Assembly: GCA_036272735.1 (NCBI GenBank)
Contig: DATAYF010000650.1
Coordinates: forward strand, 1-5,626
Source: DATAYF01 sp036272735
Lineage (GTDB): Bacteria > Chloroflexota > Ktedonobacteria > Ktedonobacterales > Ktedonobacteraceae
Length of the DNA stretch: 5,626 nt
Reading direction: 5' to 3'
Each line of letters opens with the position of its first letter. The stretch's first letter is position 1. A program made the position numbers and the translations under genes. This document shows positions 1 to 5,540 of the stretch, in pieces. The notes beneath the pieces were generated by a model, which worked only from the letters and a program-made list of their open reading frames with translations, had not been told where the DNA came from and did not search any database.

Positions 1-87
1 AGAACGCCTCTGCAGATCAGGTTTGCCGTCGTAGAAAAAAACAATCCCCTTGTCTGCTTTGAGCATCCCTGTGGTATAATTTGACAT
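1..87 (-). CDS. Possible 5' end of a divergent gene (partial)
   Basis: On the minus strand an open frame runs from an ATG at 87-85 to the window edge without a stop (29 codons, beginning MSNYTTGMLKADKG and continuing IVFFYDGKPDLQRRS). A second in-frame ATG lies at 66-64. I do not recognise the product. A divergent gene would fit the location, back to back with the kinase gene. There is no convincing ribosome binding site before the first ATG. The opposite strand also has a 27-codon open stretch here, ending at TGA 82-84, which could instead be the tail of an upstream plus-strand gene. Such a short open frame can occur by chance, so this is only a candidate. Confidence 0.22.
   Translation of the reverse strand, partial: MSNYTTGMLKADKGIVFFYDGKPDLQRRS
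72..80 (+). promoter_or_regulatory. Extended -10 promoter of the histidine kinase gene
   Basis: TGGTATAAT at 72-80 is a perfect TATAAT preceded by the TGn extension, the usual extended -10 form for the housekeeping sigma factor. A weak -35 candidate, TTGTCT at 50-55, lies 19 bases upstream; the TGn extension may compensate for that poor spacing. Transcription would start near 86-88, giving a leader of about 24 bases before the ATG at 111. A TTGACA follows at once at 81-86, but no good -10 sits at 15-18 bases from it, so I do not call it as a separate promoter. Confidence 0.6.
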
Positions 88-110
88 AAGATAGTACAGT
101 TTAAATAGAA

Positions 111-2717
111 ATGGTCTACTGCATGAATCAAACTCCATTTATTCCACAAAATACAGCACCACCACTAGATATGCACACGTTACAAATTAGGGCTGAGGCT
201 ACACCACTCAACATGTGGGTGAACGATGCGCAAGGACATGTTATTTACTGCAATCAAAACTGGTGTGATTACACGGGTCTCTCCCTTGAAGATGTACAAG
301 ACGACCGATGGTTCAGCGTGATTCATCCCGACGATCTCGACACCCTCCTCCACGCGCGGCAACGTTTCTTGACAACCGGAGAAGACATCCGGGTAGAGGT
401 GCGCCTGCGCAGAAAAGATGGCGTGTATCGCTGGCATGCGCATCGTGGCTCGGCCCAACGCGATAGTGACGGCAACATTTTGCTGTTGGTCGGCACCAGT
501 TCCGATATCGATGATAGAAAACGAGCCGAGCAGGAGGTCAGAGCGAGCGAATATCAGTTGCGTGCCCTGATCAATGCGATCCCCCAATTCGTCTGGGTGA
601 TGCGCTCAGACGGTTCTGCTGAATACAGTAACCAACAATGGCGCGACTACACCAATATGACTCACGAACAAGCACAAGGGGATGGGTGGACACAGTTTCT
701 GCATCCCGATGACCGACAGCGCGTCCTGGAGGCGTGGCGGACCGCCGTCTACACGGGCAGGTCCTATGAAATAGAGCAGCGCATACAGAATGGCCGGACC
801 GGAGACTATCGCTGGTTCCTGGCGCGCAGCATGCCGCTCAGAGATAGCCAGGGCACGATCCTGCACTGGGTTGGGACCTGCACTGACATCGATGAGCGGA
901 AACAGGCCGAAGAGAGGATCAAAGCCAGCGAGAACAACTGGCGCATGCTGGCCGAAACGGTGCCACAACTGGTGTGGACCATGCAAGCCGATGGCCGAGT
1001 CGATTACGCGAATCAGCGGTATTGTGAGTTTGTCCAGACCGATTTTGAGCAGGTACGGGACCGTGGGTGTCGCCTGTCTGTGCATCCTGAGGATGCTGAA
1101 CGTACACTGCTACTTCAACGCCATTCGTTTGCAACGGGTGAACCCTATGAGATCGAATATCGTCTGAGAGACGTGCAGACCGGAGAGTATCGCTGGTTTT
1201 TGACCCGTGCGCTCGCAGTGCGTGACGAAGCAGGGCAGATCACGAAATGGTTTGCCACCAGCACCGACATTCATGACAAAAAGCTGGCCGAAGAAGAACT
1301 GCGTGTCCTAATCGATGCCATCCCCCATTTCGTCTGGACGATGCGCCCCGATGGCTCTTGTGAATATTGTAACCGACGCTGGTGTGACTATACCAGCATG
1401 ACCACCGAACAAGCACAAGGGGACGGCTGGCTCCAGTGTGTCCACCCCGATGACCAGCAACCCATTATGGCGGCATGGCAGCGTGCTTTCCAGACCGGCA
1501 TGCCATTTGAAGGAGAAGAGCGCATGCGCCATGGCGCGACAGGGGACTATCGCTGGTTCCTTATCCGCGCAATACCGCACAAGGATGATCAAGGCATGAT
1601 CCTGAAATGGTTTGGCACCAGCACCGATATTGACGAGCGGAAACGGTTGGAGGAAGACCTGCGCCGGAGCCAGGAGCAGACGCAGATATTGATGAATTCG
1701 AACGTGATTGGGATCTTTATAGCCGAGGAAGAGGAGATCATTGAAGCCAATGAGACCTTTTTGCGCATGACTGGCTATAGCCGGGAAGATCTGCGCGAGG
1801 GCAAGCTGAACTGGGCCCGCATGACGGCTCCAGAGTATAGCGCCATGACCCGGCAAGCACGTCAGCAACTTATCCTTCATGATTATCTGCCTCCGTATGA
1901 AAAAGAGTATGTGGGAAAAGATGGCAGCCGCCTGGCAGTAGTAGTGGGTGGAGTCAAGACACAACTCGCCCCCTTCCAAACGATCTGCTTTGTGCTCGAT
2001 AATGCTGCGCGCAAGGAGTTGGAGCAGCGCAAAGATGACTTTATCAGCATGGCGAGTCACGAACTCAAGACGCCCCTGACGTCCTTGAAGACCCTCATCC
2101 AGCTCCAACACAGGAAGCTGGCACGGCGAAACGTCCAGGATATAGCGACCACGTTGACGAAGATGGGGGCCCAGGTGGATAAGCAGACCCGGCTGATTGA
2201 TGAATTGCTCGATGTTTCTAAAATCAATGCGGGACGTATGGAGTACGCGCGGGAGCCGATTGCGATTGACGCGCTGGTGGGCGAGATCGTGGAGACGCTG
2301 CAACAGACGACGGAAACCCATCGCATTGTGGTGCACGGTGCGGCACGCAAATCCCTGGCGGGTGATGCTGACCGGCTGGGGCAAGTCTTCACCAACCTGC
2401 TGACCAACGCCATCAAATATTCGCCGCAGGCCGACACGGTCGAGGTTGACATAACCTCGCCTGATGATCAGACGGTTACGGTCAGTGTGCGCGATTTTGG
2501 CATTGGCATCCCCAGTGAGCACCGCGACAAGATATTCGAGCGTTTTTACCGGGTGCACGATGTGCACGATACGACGTTCAAGGGGCTGGGCATGGGATTG
2601 TACATTTCCTCAGACATCGTCAGGCGTCACGGCGGGAACATTCGTGTTGAGAGCGCATTGGGAAATGGCTCAATATTTCAGGTGACGCTGCCGCTGGCGG
2701 CCCAGGCCGCCAGGTGA
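111..2717 (+). CDS. Multi-PAS sensor histidine kinase, cytoplasmic
   Basis: Autophosphorylating sensor kinase of a two-component system, 868 residues. Five PAS/PAC modules are visible at about 24-142, 149-268, 272-396, 397-516 and 522-636; the first four end in the PAC-type motif D-I-D/H-D/E-R/K-K. A HisKA dimerisation domain follows (about 640-710), with the H-box ASHELKTPL and phospho-acceptor His650. The HATPase_c domain (about 750-865) shows the N-box NLLTNAIKYS (762-771), G1 DFGIGIP (795-801), F-box FERFYR (809-814) and G2 GLGMGL (825-830), so all catalytic boxes are intact. No signal peptide or membrane helix is seen, so it should sense a cytoplasmic cue; the ligand cannot be told. No receiver domain or adjacent response regulator is present, so it is an orphan kinase here. 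PAS2 and PAS4 are close duplicates. The start is uncertain: ATG 111 and in-frame ATG 123 both lack a clear Shine-Dalgarno sequence. Confidence 0.93.
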   Translation: MVYCMNQTPFIPQNTAPPLDMHTLQIRAEATPLNMWVNDAQGHVIYCNQNWCDYTGLSLEDVQDDRWFSVIHPDDLDTLLHARQRFLTTGEDIRVEVRLRRKDGVYRWHAHRGSAQRDSDGNILLLVGTSSDIDDRKRAEQEVRASEYQLRALINAIPQFVWVMRSDGSAEYSNQQWRDYTNMTHEQAQGDGWTQFLHPDDRQRVLEAWRTAVYTGRSYEIEQRIQNGRTGDYRWFLARSMPLRDSQGTILHWVGTCTDIDERKQAEERIKASENNWRMLAETVPQLVWTMQADGRVDYANQRYCEFVQTDFEQVRDRGCRLSVHPEDAERTLLLQRHSFATGEPYEIEYRLRDVQTGEYRWFLTRALAVRDEAGQITKWFATSTDIHDKKLAEEELRVLIDAIPHFVWTMRPDGSCEYCNRRWCDYTSMTTEQAQGDGWLQCVHPDDQQPIMAAWQRAFQTGMPFEGEERMRHGATGDYRWFLIRAIPHKDDQGMILKWFGTSTDIDERKRLEEDLRRSQEQTQILMNSNVIGIFIAEEEEIIEANETFLRMTGYSREDLREGKLNWARMTAPEYSAMTRQARQQLILHDYLPPYEKEYVGKDGSRLAVVVGGVKTQLAPFQTICFVLDNAARKELEQRKDDFISMASHELKTPLTSLKTLIQLQHRKLARRNVQDIATTLTKMGAQVDKQTRLIDELLDVSKINAGRMEYAREPIAIDALVGEIVETLQQTTETHRIVVHGAARKSLAGDADRLGQVFTNLLTNAIKYSPQADTVEVDITSPDDQTVTVSVRDFGIGIPSEHRDKIFERFYRVHDVHDTTFKGLGMGLYISSDIVRRHGGNIRVESALGNGSIFQVTLPLAAQAAR

Positions 2718-2729
2718 ACGCTGACCTCA

Positions 2730-2783
2730 ATACATAAAGGAATGGTAATGGTTTCCGGAAACCATTACCATTCCTTTATGTAT
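2730..2783. repeat. 54-bp perfect palindrome, copy 1 (candidate terminator or repeat element)
   Basis: Two 27-base arms are perfectly complementary and meet at CCGG (2755-2758) with no spacer. The arm begins ATACATAAAG and ends TTTCC. It starts 12 bases after the kinase stop codon, a position typical of a terminator. In RNA it would form a stem of up to 25 pairs capped by a CCGG tetraloop. No U-tract follows (CCCCTAACC comes next), so it is not a standard Rho-independent terminator on the plus strand. A second copy lies at 4422-4475, and similarity between the copies continues downstream to about 2800, including CCTATTTG at 2791-2798. Transcription termination, RNA 3'-end protection or processing, and a palindromic repeat element are all possible. 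Confidence 0.85.
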
Positions 2784-2818
2784 CCCCTAACCTATTTGCC
2801 ATACAACGTCTCCTCTAA

Positions 2819-2834
2819 TCAACCACCTGGTTGA
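2819..2834. promoter_or_regulatory. Upstream operator-like inverted repeat (O1) of the LLM-tetR operon
   Basis: TCAACCA and TGGTTGA form 7-bp perfect arms around a 2-bp centre (CC). The right arm overlaps the first four bases of the -35 hexamer at 2831-2836. The half-site shares AACCA with the larger repeat at 2856-2883, and the two centres are 43 bp apart, close to four DNA turns, so two regulator dimers could bind the same face. The likely ligand is the TetR protein encoded at the end of the operon. This is inferred from symmetry and position. Confidence 0.5.
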
Positions 2835-2859
2835 CAAACGGTGGATCATGATGTAATAT
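2831..2859 (+). promoter_or_regulatory. Sigma-70-type promoter of the LLM-tetR operon
   Basis: A perfect TTGACA -35 (2831-2836) is followed after 17 bp by TAATAT (2854-2859), a 4-of-6 match to TATAAT at ideal spacing. Transcription would start near 2866, inside the large inverted repeat at 2856-2883, leaving a leader of about 36 bases that carries the ribosome binding site of the oxidoreductase gene. The -35 and the -10/start region each overlap an operator-like palindrome, so this should be a strong promoter under tight repression. Confidence 0.72.
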
Positions 2860-2883
2860 CCAACCAACCAGTTGGTTGGATAT
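2856..2883. promoter_or_regulatory. Main TetR-type operator (O2) overlapping -10 and transcription start
   Basis: ATATCCAACCAAC and GTTGGTTGGATAT are perfect 13-bp arms around a 2-bp CA centre. Size, symmetry and position match TetR-family operators, which commonly overlap the promoter of the operon they control. It covers the end of the -10 box and the predicted start point and stops just before the Shine-Dalgarno sequence. The TetR gene is the second gene of the same operon, so autoregulation is the simplest reading. As RNA the same sequence could form a hairpin near the 5' end, but DNA binding explains the location better. Confidence 0.75.
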
Positions 2884-2886
2884 GAA

Positions 2887-2892
2887 AGGAGA
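2887..2892 (+). promoter_or_regulatory. Ribosome binding site fixing the LLM gene start
   Basis: AGGAGA lies 9 bases before ATG 2902. The open frame extends further upstream to a TTG at 2872, but that codon sits inside the operator palindrome and has no Shine-Dalgarno sequence. The family's usual N-terminus, beginning just before RFGV, also fits ATG 2902. Confidence 0.75.
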
Positions 2893-2901
2893 AATAGAGA
2901 G

Positions 2902-3798
2902 ATGACTCGTCCGTTTCGTTTTGGAGTGATCGCCGGAGGGGCGCGCTCGCGTGCTGAATGGGTGGCGAAGGCGCGCAAAGCCGAGGAGCTTGGCTACGCC
3001 ACGTTGTTGGTTCCTGATCATATCGCAGTAGGTATTGCACCACTCACGGCGCTGGCTGTCGCGGCTGAAGCCACCACCTCGCTGCGGGTGGGCAGCTTCG
3101 TTTGTGATAACGATTTTCGCCATCCCGCCTTGCTGGCAAAGGAAGCCGCTACCCTGGACCTGCTTTCCGATGGGCGTTTTGAATTAGGGATGGGAGCGGG
3201 CTATCTGCCCGATGATTACACACAATTAGGGATTCCCTTTGAAAGCGCTGGTATCCGCGTTGGCCGTTTACAAGAAGCCCTTCAGATTGTACGGCGTCTG
3301 TTTAGCGAGGAGACGCTAAGCTTCTCTGGTAAGCACTACCACATCGCTGAGATGCAGGGGGTACCCAAACCTGTGCAAAAACCCCACCTGCCCATCTTTC
3401 TTGGCGGTCGTGGGAAGCGCGTACTCTCTCTTGCCGCCAGGTTCGCCGACAGCATTGGTTTTGGCTTTGCCGCCTGGGATAGCGAGGCAACGGAAGGCAC
3501 GCCGGAGGATATCGCACAAAGGATCTCATGGGTGCGCGAGGCTGCCGGTGAACGCTTCGAGCAGCTTGAACTTGGCTACACCATCTATCAACTGCTAGAT
3601 ATGGATGAGAAGCCACGGGGAGTTTCTTCCCAATCTACGAGCGTGTCCCCCTCTTTTCATGCGCTTAGTGGGAATAGTGATAAGATGATCGAGGAAATCC
3701 AGGCGCGACGAGAACGCTATGGCTTCTCGTACGTTCAAGTATCGGAGCGACACATGGAGGCATTTGCCCCGGTTGTTGCTCGCCTGGCAGGTAGATGA
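2902..3798 (+). CDS. LLM-class (luciferase-like) F420-dependent oxidoreductase
   Basis: 298-residue TIM-barrel flavin/F420 oxidoreductase of the bacterial luciferase-like superfamily, a soluble enzyme that typically transfers hydride between reduced F420 or FMN and an organic substrate. Family hallmarks seen: N-terminal strand FRFGVIAGG, WVAKARKAEELGYATLLVPDH (split here as barrel helix and strand, about 20-40), the segment LAKEAATLDLLSDGRFELG running into GMGAGY (about 78-101), PHLPIFLGGRGKR (about 161-173) and the C-terminal RERYGFSYV (about 269-276). The pattern recalls the MSMEG_2516-type F420-dependent subfamily. The F420 preference is inferred; FMN use cannot be excluded and the substrate is unknown. 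The tetR gene follows after 23 bases and the promoter carries two operators, suggesting induction by a substrate-like small molecule, perhaps a xenobiotic or antibiotic. Length is normal for the family. Confidence 0.88.
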   Translation: MTRPFRFGVIAGGARSRAEWVAKARKAEELGYATLLVPDHIAVGIAPLTALAVAAEATTSLRVGSFVCDNDFRHPALLAKEAATLDLLSDGRFELGMGAGYLPDDYTQLGIPFESAGIRVGRLQEALQIVRRLFSEETLSFSGKHYHIAEMQGVPKPVQKPHLPIFLGGRGKRVLSLAARFADSIGFGFAAWDSEATEGTPEDIAQRISWVREAAGERFEQLELGYTIYQLLDMDEKPRGVSSQSTSVSPSFHALSGNSDKMIEEIQARRERYGFSYVQVSERHMEAFAPVVARLAGR

Positions 3799-3821
3799 TA
3801 GGGTTGGATGAGGAGTTATAA

Positions 3822-4406
3822 ATGATGACCCACAAGAGCGCAACGACGCACAGGGGCGAGGATCGTGCGCATGCCCTGGTCCTCGCCGCCTATCACTGTA
3901 TTGTCGAGAAAGGCTTTGAGGGGTTGCGCCTTAGGGAGGTCGCGTCTCAGGTTGGTATGGATCACGCCACGCTGCATCACTACTTCCCAACCAAAGAGGC
4001 CCTTGTGCAAGCAGTGGTCCTCTATGTGACGCAGCGATTGGCGCAAATCGCCGCAGTGACCGAAGGGAGCCCTGTTGATCGATTACGTTCCCATCTGCAC
4101 TTGCTAAAAGTTCAGATGCAGGAAGAGCCTGCCCTCTTCATTGCGTTGAGCGAAATTGGGCTGCGTACGCAGCGTGATCCCGCCATTCGTGCTACCGGGC
4201 AGCAACGGATAGAGGAATGGCACGCGTTTCTCGTCGGCATCCTGCAAGAAGGGATCGATCTCGGAGATTGGCCGCAGGATCTCGACGCGGAAGCCGTTGC
4301 CTCTGCTATCATTGCCCTCGTTCAGAGTGTACGCCCGAACGTTGGCTTACTGCCCAGCAGAGGGGAACAGGCCATGAAGCAGCTTGAGCGCTGGCTACAC
4401 CTCTAA
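3822..4406 (+). CDS. TetR/AcrR-family transcriptional regulator
   Basis: 194-residue one-component repressor. The N-terminal TetR_N helix-turn-helix spans about residues 14-62: helix 1 around AHALVLAAYHCIVEKGF, then LRLREVASQVGMD, recognition helix HATLHHYF, and the family signature YFPTKEALV. The C-terminal part (about 70-194) is helical and variable, as expected for ligand binding and dimerisation; the ligand is not deducible. It is the second gene of the LLM operon. GAGGAG at 3810-3815 lies 6 bases before ATG 3822, with a second ATG at 3825 that would change the protein by only one residue. The probable targets are the inverted repeats at 2819-2834 and 2856-2883, giving autorepression. A lone half-site GGTTGGAT lies at 3802-3809, just before its own Shine-Dalgarno sequence. 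Confidence 0.93.
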   Translation: MMTHKSATTHRGEDRAHALVLAAYHCIVEKGFEGLRLREVASQVGMDHATLHHYFPTKEALVQAVVLYVTQRLAQIAAVTEGSPVDRLRSHLHLLKVQMQEEPALFIALSEIGLRTQRDPAIRATGQQRIEEWHAFLVGILQEGIDLGDWPQDLDAEAVASAIIALVQSVRPNVGLLPSRGEQAMKQLERWLHL

Positions 4407-4421
4407 AAGCGTTAAAGGGTA

Positions 4422-4475
4422 ATACATAAAGCTTTGTTAATGTTTTCCGGAAAACATTAACAAAGCTTTATGTAT
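4422..4475. repeat. 54-bp palindrome, copy 2 (perfect over 56 bp)
   Basis: Symmetry is perfect from 4421 to 4476, with 28-base arms meeting at CCGG (4447-4450). Compared with copy 1 at 2730-2783, each 27-base arm is identical at 22 positions. The five differences, all in the middle of the arm, are exactly compensated in the opposite arm. Both copies keep ATACATAAAG at the ends and TTTCCGGAAA in the centre, and CCTATTTG recurs at 4483-4490, the same distance from the centre. The element starts 15 bases after the tetR stop codon and is followed by TCTCGACCC, again with no U-tract. It probably terminates or stabilises the LLM-tetR mRNA; a mobile repeat family is the alternative. Confidence 0.85.
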
Positions 4476-4545
4476 TCTCGACCCTATTTGTCGCTTTCAT
4501 ACTATTTCCGCTTTTCTGTTCATTGATGAGAATAGGCCCGTAGAG

Positions 4546-4575
4546 GCTGGAAGGATACTACAGAGCGATTCCAGC
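4546..4575 (+). promoter_or_regulatory. Small inverted repeat in the leader of the DHFR-like gene
   Basis: GCTGGAA (4546-4552) and TTCCAGC (4569-4575) form 7-bp perfect arms around a 16-base loop, 40 bases before the ATG at 4616. It could be a weak leader hairpin or a spaced operator. No convincing -35/-10 pair stands out in the 139 bases between the palindrome and the start codon. The ribosome binding site AAGGAG (4599-4604) is clear, 11 bases before the ATG. Confidence 0.3.
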
Positions 4576-4615
4576 TCATTCGAAAAATCGAGCAGTTCAA
4601 GGAGAGTAAAAGGGT

Positions 4616-5194
4616 ATGCGCAAAGTAATTGTCACGATGTGGGTGAGCCTTGATGGGTTCATCGCGGGACCCAACGACGAAATGGATTGGATAGGCGGGC
4701 TCTATAATGAAGAAATGGGAAAATACGAAACCGACCTGGTACGCGCGGGGGACACGCTGCTATTAGGGCGCAAAACGTACGAGAGCTTTGCGGGAGCCTG
4801 GCCTAAGGTGCCTGAAAATCCCGCTGCCTCAGCGGGCGAGGTTGAATATGCTAACATCGTGAATGCGATGCACAAGGTTGTCGTTTCAAGAACGCTGGAA
4901 ACGGCAGAATGGAACGATTCACGGGTGGTCAAAGGTAATCTCGCGGAAGAAGTTGCGAAGTTGAAACAAGAGCCCGGCAAGGATGTGATCATATACGGCA
5001 GCGCCAGTATTGTGCAAGCACTCACCAATTTCGACCTCGTTGATGAATACCAGCTTTTGGTCCACCCGATTGTGTTAGGGAGCGGCAAGCCGTTATTTAA
5101 AGACATCACGGGCAGTCATAAGCTGAAACTTATCACGGCAAAGACCTTTGATTCAGGGGTTGTCGTACTGTATTACGAGCCTGCACAGAAGTAA
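4616..5194 (+). CDS. Dihydrofolate reductase-like / RibD C-terminal domain protein
   Basis: 192-residue soluble protein of the RibD_C/DHFR-like fold (the YwjB/YyaP type common in Firmicutes and Chloroflexota). Motifs in order: the N-terminal strand and loop VTMWVSLDGFIAG (6-18) with PNDEMDWI following, the dinucleotide-binding segment DTLLLGRKTYESF (46-58), GKDVIIYGSASIVQ (121-134) and the C-terminal core HPIVLGSGKPLF (150-161). Members have an NADPH-binding reductase fold, but most are biochemically uncharacterised and are not true folate reductases or riboflavin enzymes, so the substrate is unknown. The length is usual for stand-alone members. The helix-hairpin-helix gene follows after 56 bases and may be cotranscribed. 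It lies beyond the palindrome that closes the tetR operon, so it is probably a separate transcription unit. Confidence 0.88.
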   Translation: MRKVIVTMWVSLDGFIAGPNDEMDWIGGLYNEEMGKYETDLVRAGDTLLLGRKTYESFAGAWPKVPENPAASAGEVEYANIVNAMHKVVVSRTLETAEWNDSRVVKGNLAEEVAKLKQEPGKDVIIYGSASIVQALTNFDLVDEYQLLVHPIVLGSGKPLFKDITGSHKLKLITAKTFDSGVVVLYYEPAQK

Positions 5195-5208
5195 CGAGGG
5201 ACGCTATA

Positions 5209-5225
5209 GGTAAGGTAAGGTGAGG
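5209..5225. repeat. Short GGTAA tandem repeat between two genes
   Basis: GGTAAGGTAAGGTGAGG is about three imperfect copies of a 5-base unit in the 56-base gap before the helix-hairpin-helix gene. It is short and purine-rich, possibly slippage-prone or a remnant of Shine-Dalgarno-like sequence. No function can be assigned. Confidence 0.4.
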
Positions 5226-5250
5226 AATTTCCAGACGAGGAGGAACTATC

Positions 5251-5484
5251 GTGAAGACGACGCTGCGTGATCAGCAGGAAAGCGATCTGCCAGATGAACT
5301 CTCCCAGCCTGCGTGGCGGGCGCTTACCGGCGCGGGTTATTGGCGCCTCGAACAGTTAACCGAAATCAGCGAGGCTGAGATCAAGCAGCTCCACGGCATG
5401 GGACCAAAGGCGCTCGATATACTCCGCCGCGCTCTCGATGCTCGTGGCCTAGCGTTTGCCGACGGGAAGAGAAGGAAGGGATGA
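5251..5484 (+). CDS. Small helix-hairpin-helix protein (RNAP alpha-CTD-like)
   Basis: 77-residue protein starting at GTG 5251, chosen because AGGAGG (5238-5243) lies 7 bases upstream. The core is a helix-hairpin-helix fold resembling the C-terminal domain of RNA polymerase alpha subunit: ELSQPAWRALTGAGYWRLEQ (16-35), then LTEISEAEIKQLHGMGPKAL (36-55). The hairpin HGMGPKA is the non-specific DNA-contacting element typical of the fold, and it is followed by DILRRALDARGLAF. The tail DGKRRKG is basic. Such stand-alone proteins are commonly annotated only as DNA-binding proteins, and the role of this one is unknown. It likely shares an mRNA with the DHFR-like gene. The downstream insertion sequence begins close behind its stop codon, so the last few residues might have been altered by the insertion; the core is complete. 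Confidence 0.82.
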   Translation: MKTTLRDQQESDLPDELSQPAWRALTGAGYWRLEQLTEISEAEIKQLHGMGPKALDILRRALDARGLAFADGKRRKG

Positions 5485-5505
5485 GAAGGAGAGGAAAGCT
5501 AGCTC

Positions 5506-5534
5506 TTGACAAAGTACGCAGAGGTGTATAGGAT
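5506..5534 (+). promoter_or_regulatory. Promoter of the IS607-type recombinase gene
   Basis: A perfect TTGACA (5506-5511) and TAGGAT (5529-5534, 4 of 6 matches) are separated by 17 bp. Transcription would begin near 5541, which is itself a candidate ATG, so the transcript may be leaderless. The region is rich in symmetry: ATATGCATAT at 5533-5542, flanked by GTATA (5526-5530) and TATAC (5544-5548), and GCTAGC at 5498-5503 and again at 5550-5555. Confidence 0.55.
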
Positions 5535-5540
5535 ATGCAT

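Noticed and set aside
30..56. Minus-strand terminator-like ACAAGGGGATTGT followed by T residues
   Set aside because: The stem is only four A/T-rich pairs, too weak for an intrinsic terminator.
81..109. TTGACA at 81-86 as a -35 for a second kinase promoter
   Set aside because: At 17 bp spacing the -10 would be AATAGA, which is poor, and the start point would fall beyond the first ATG.
1308..2567. A 419-codon open frame antisense to the kinase gene
   Set aside because: It lies opposite intact PAS, HisKA and HATPase motifs, its translation shows no recognisable domain, and long antisense frames are common opposite histidine kinase genes with this codon use.
2872..2901. Upstream extension of the LLM gene to a TTG start
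   Set aside because: The TTG lies inside the operator palindrome with no Shine-Dalgarno sequence. ATG 2902 has AGGAGA at good spacing and gives the normal N-terminus.
2730..4476. CRISPR array suggested by repeated palindromic units
   Set aside because: There are only two copies 1.7 kb apart with genes between them, and no regular spacers or cas genes.
4616..5194. Calling the DHFR-like gene folA or a trimethoprim-resistance gene
   Set aside because: The motifs (LLLGRKTYESF, HPIVLGSGKPLF) fit the RibD_C-type family of unknown substrate, not classical FolA.
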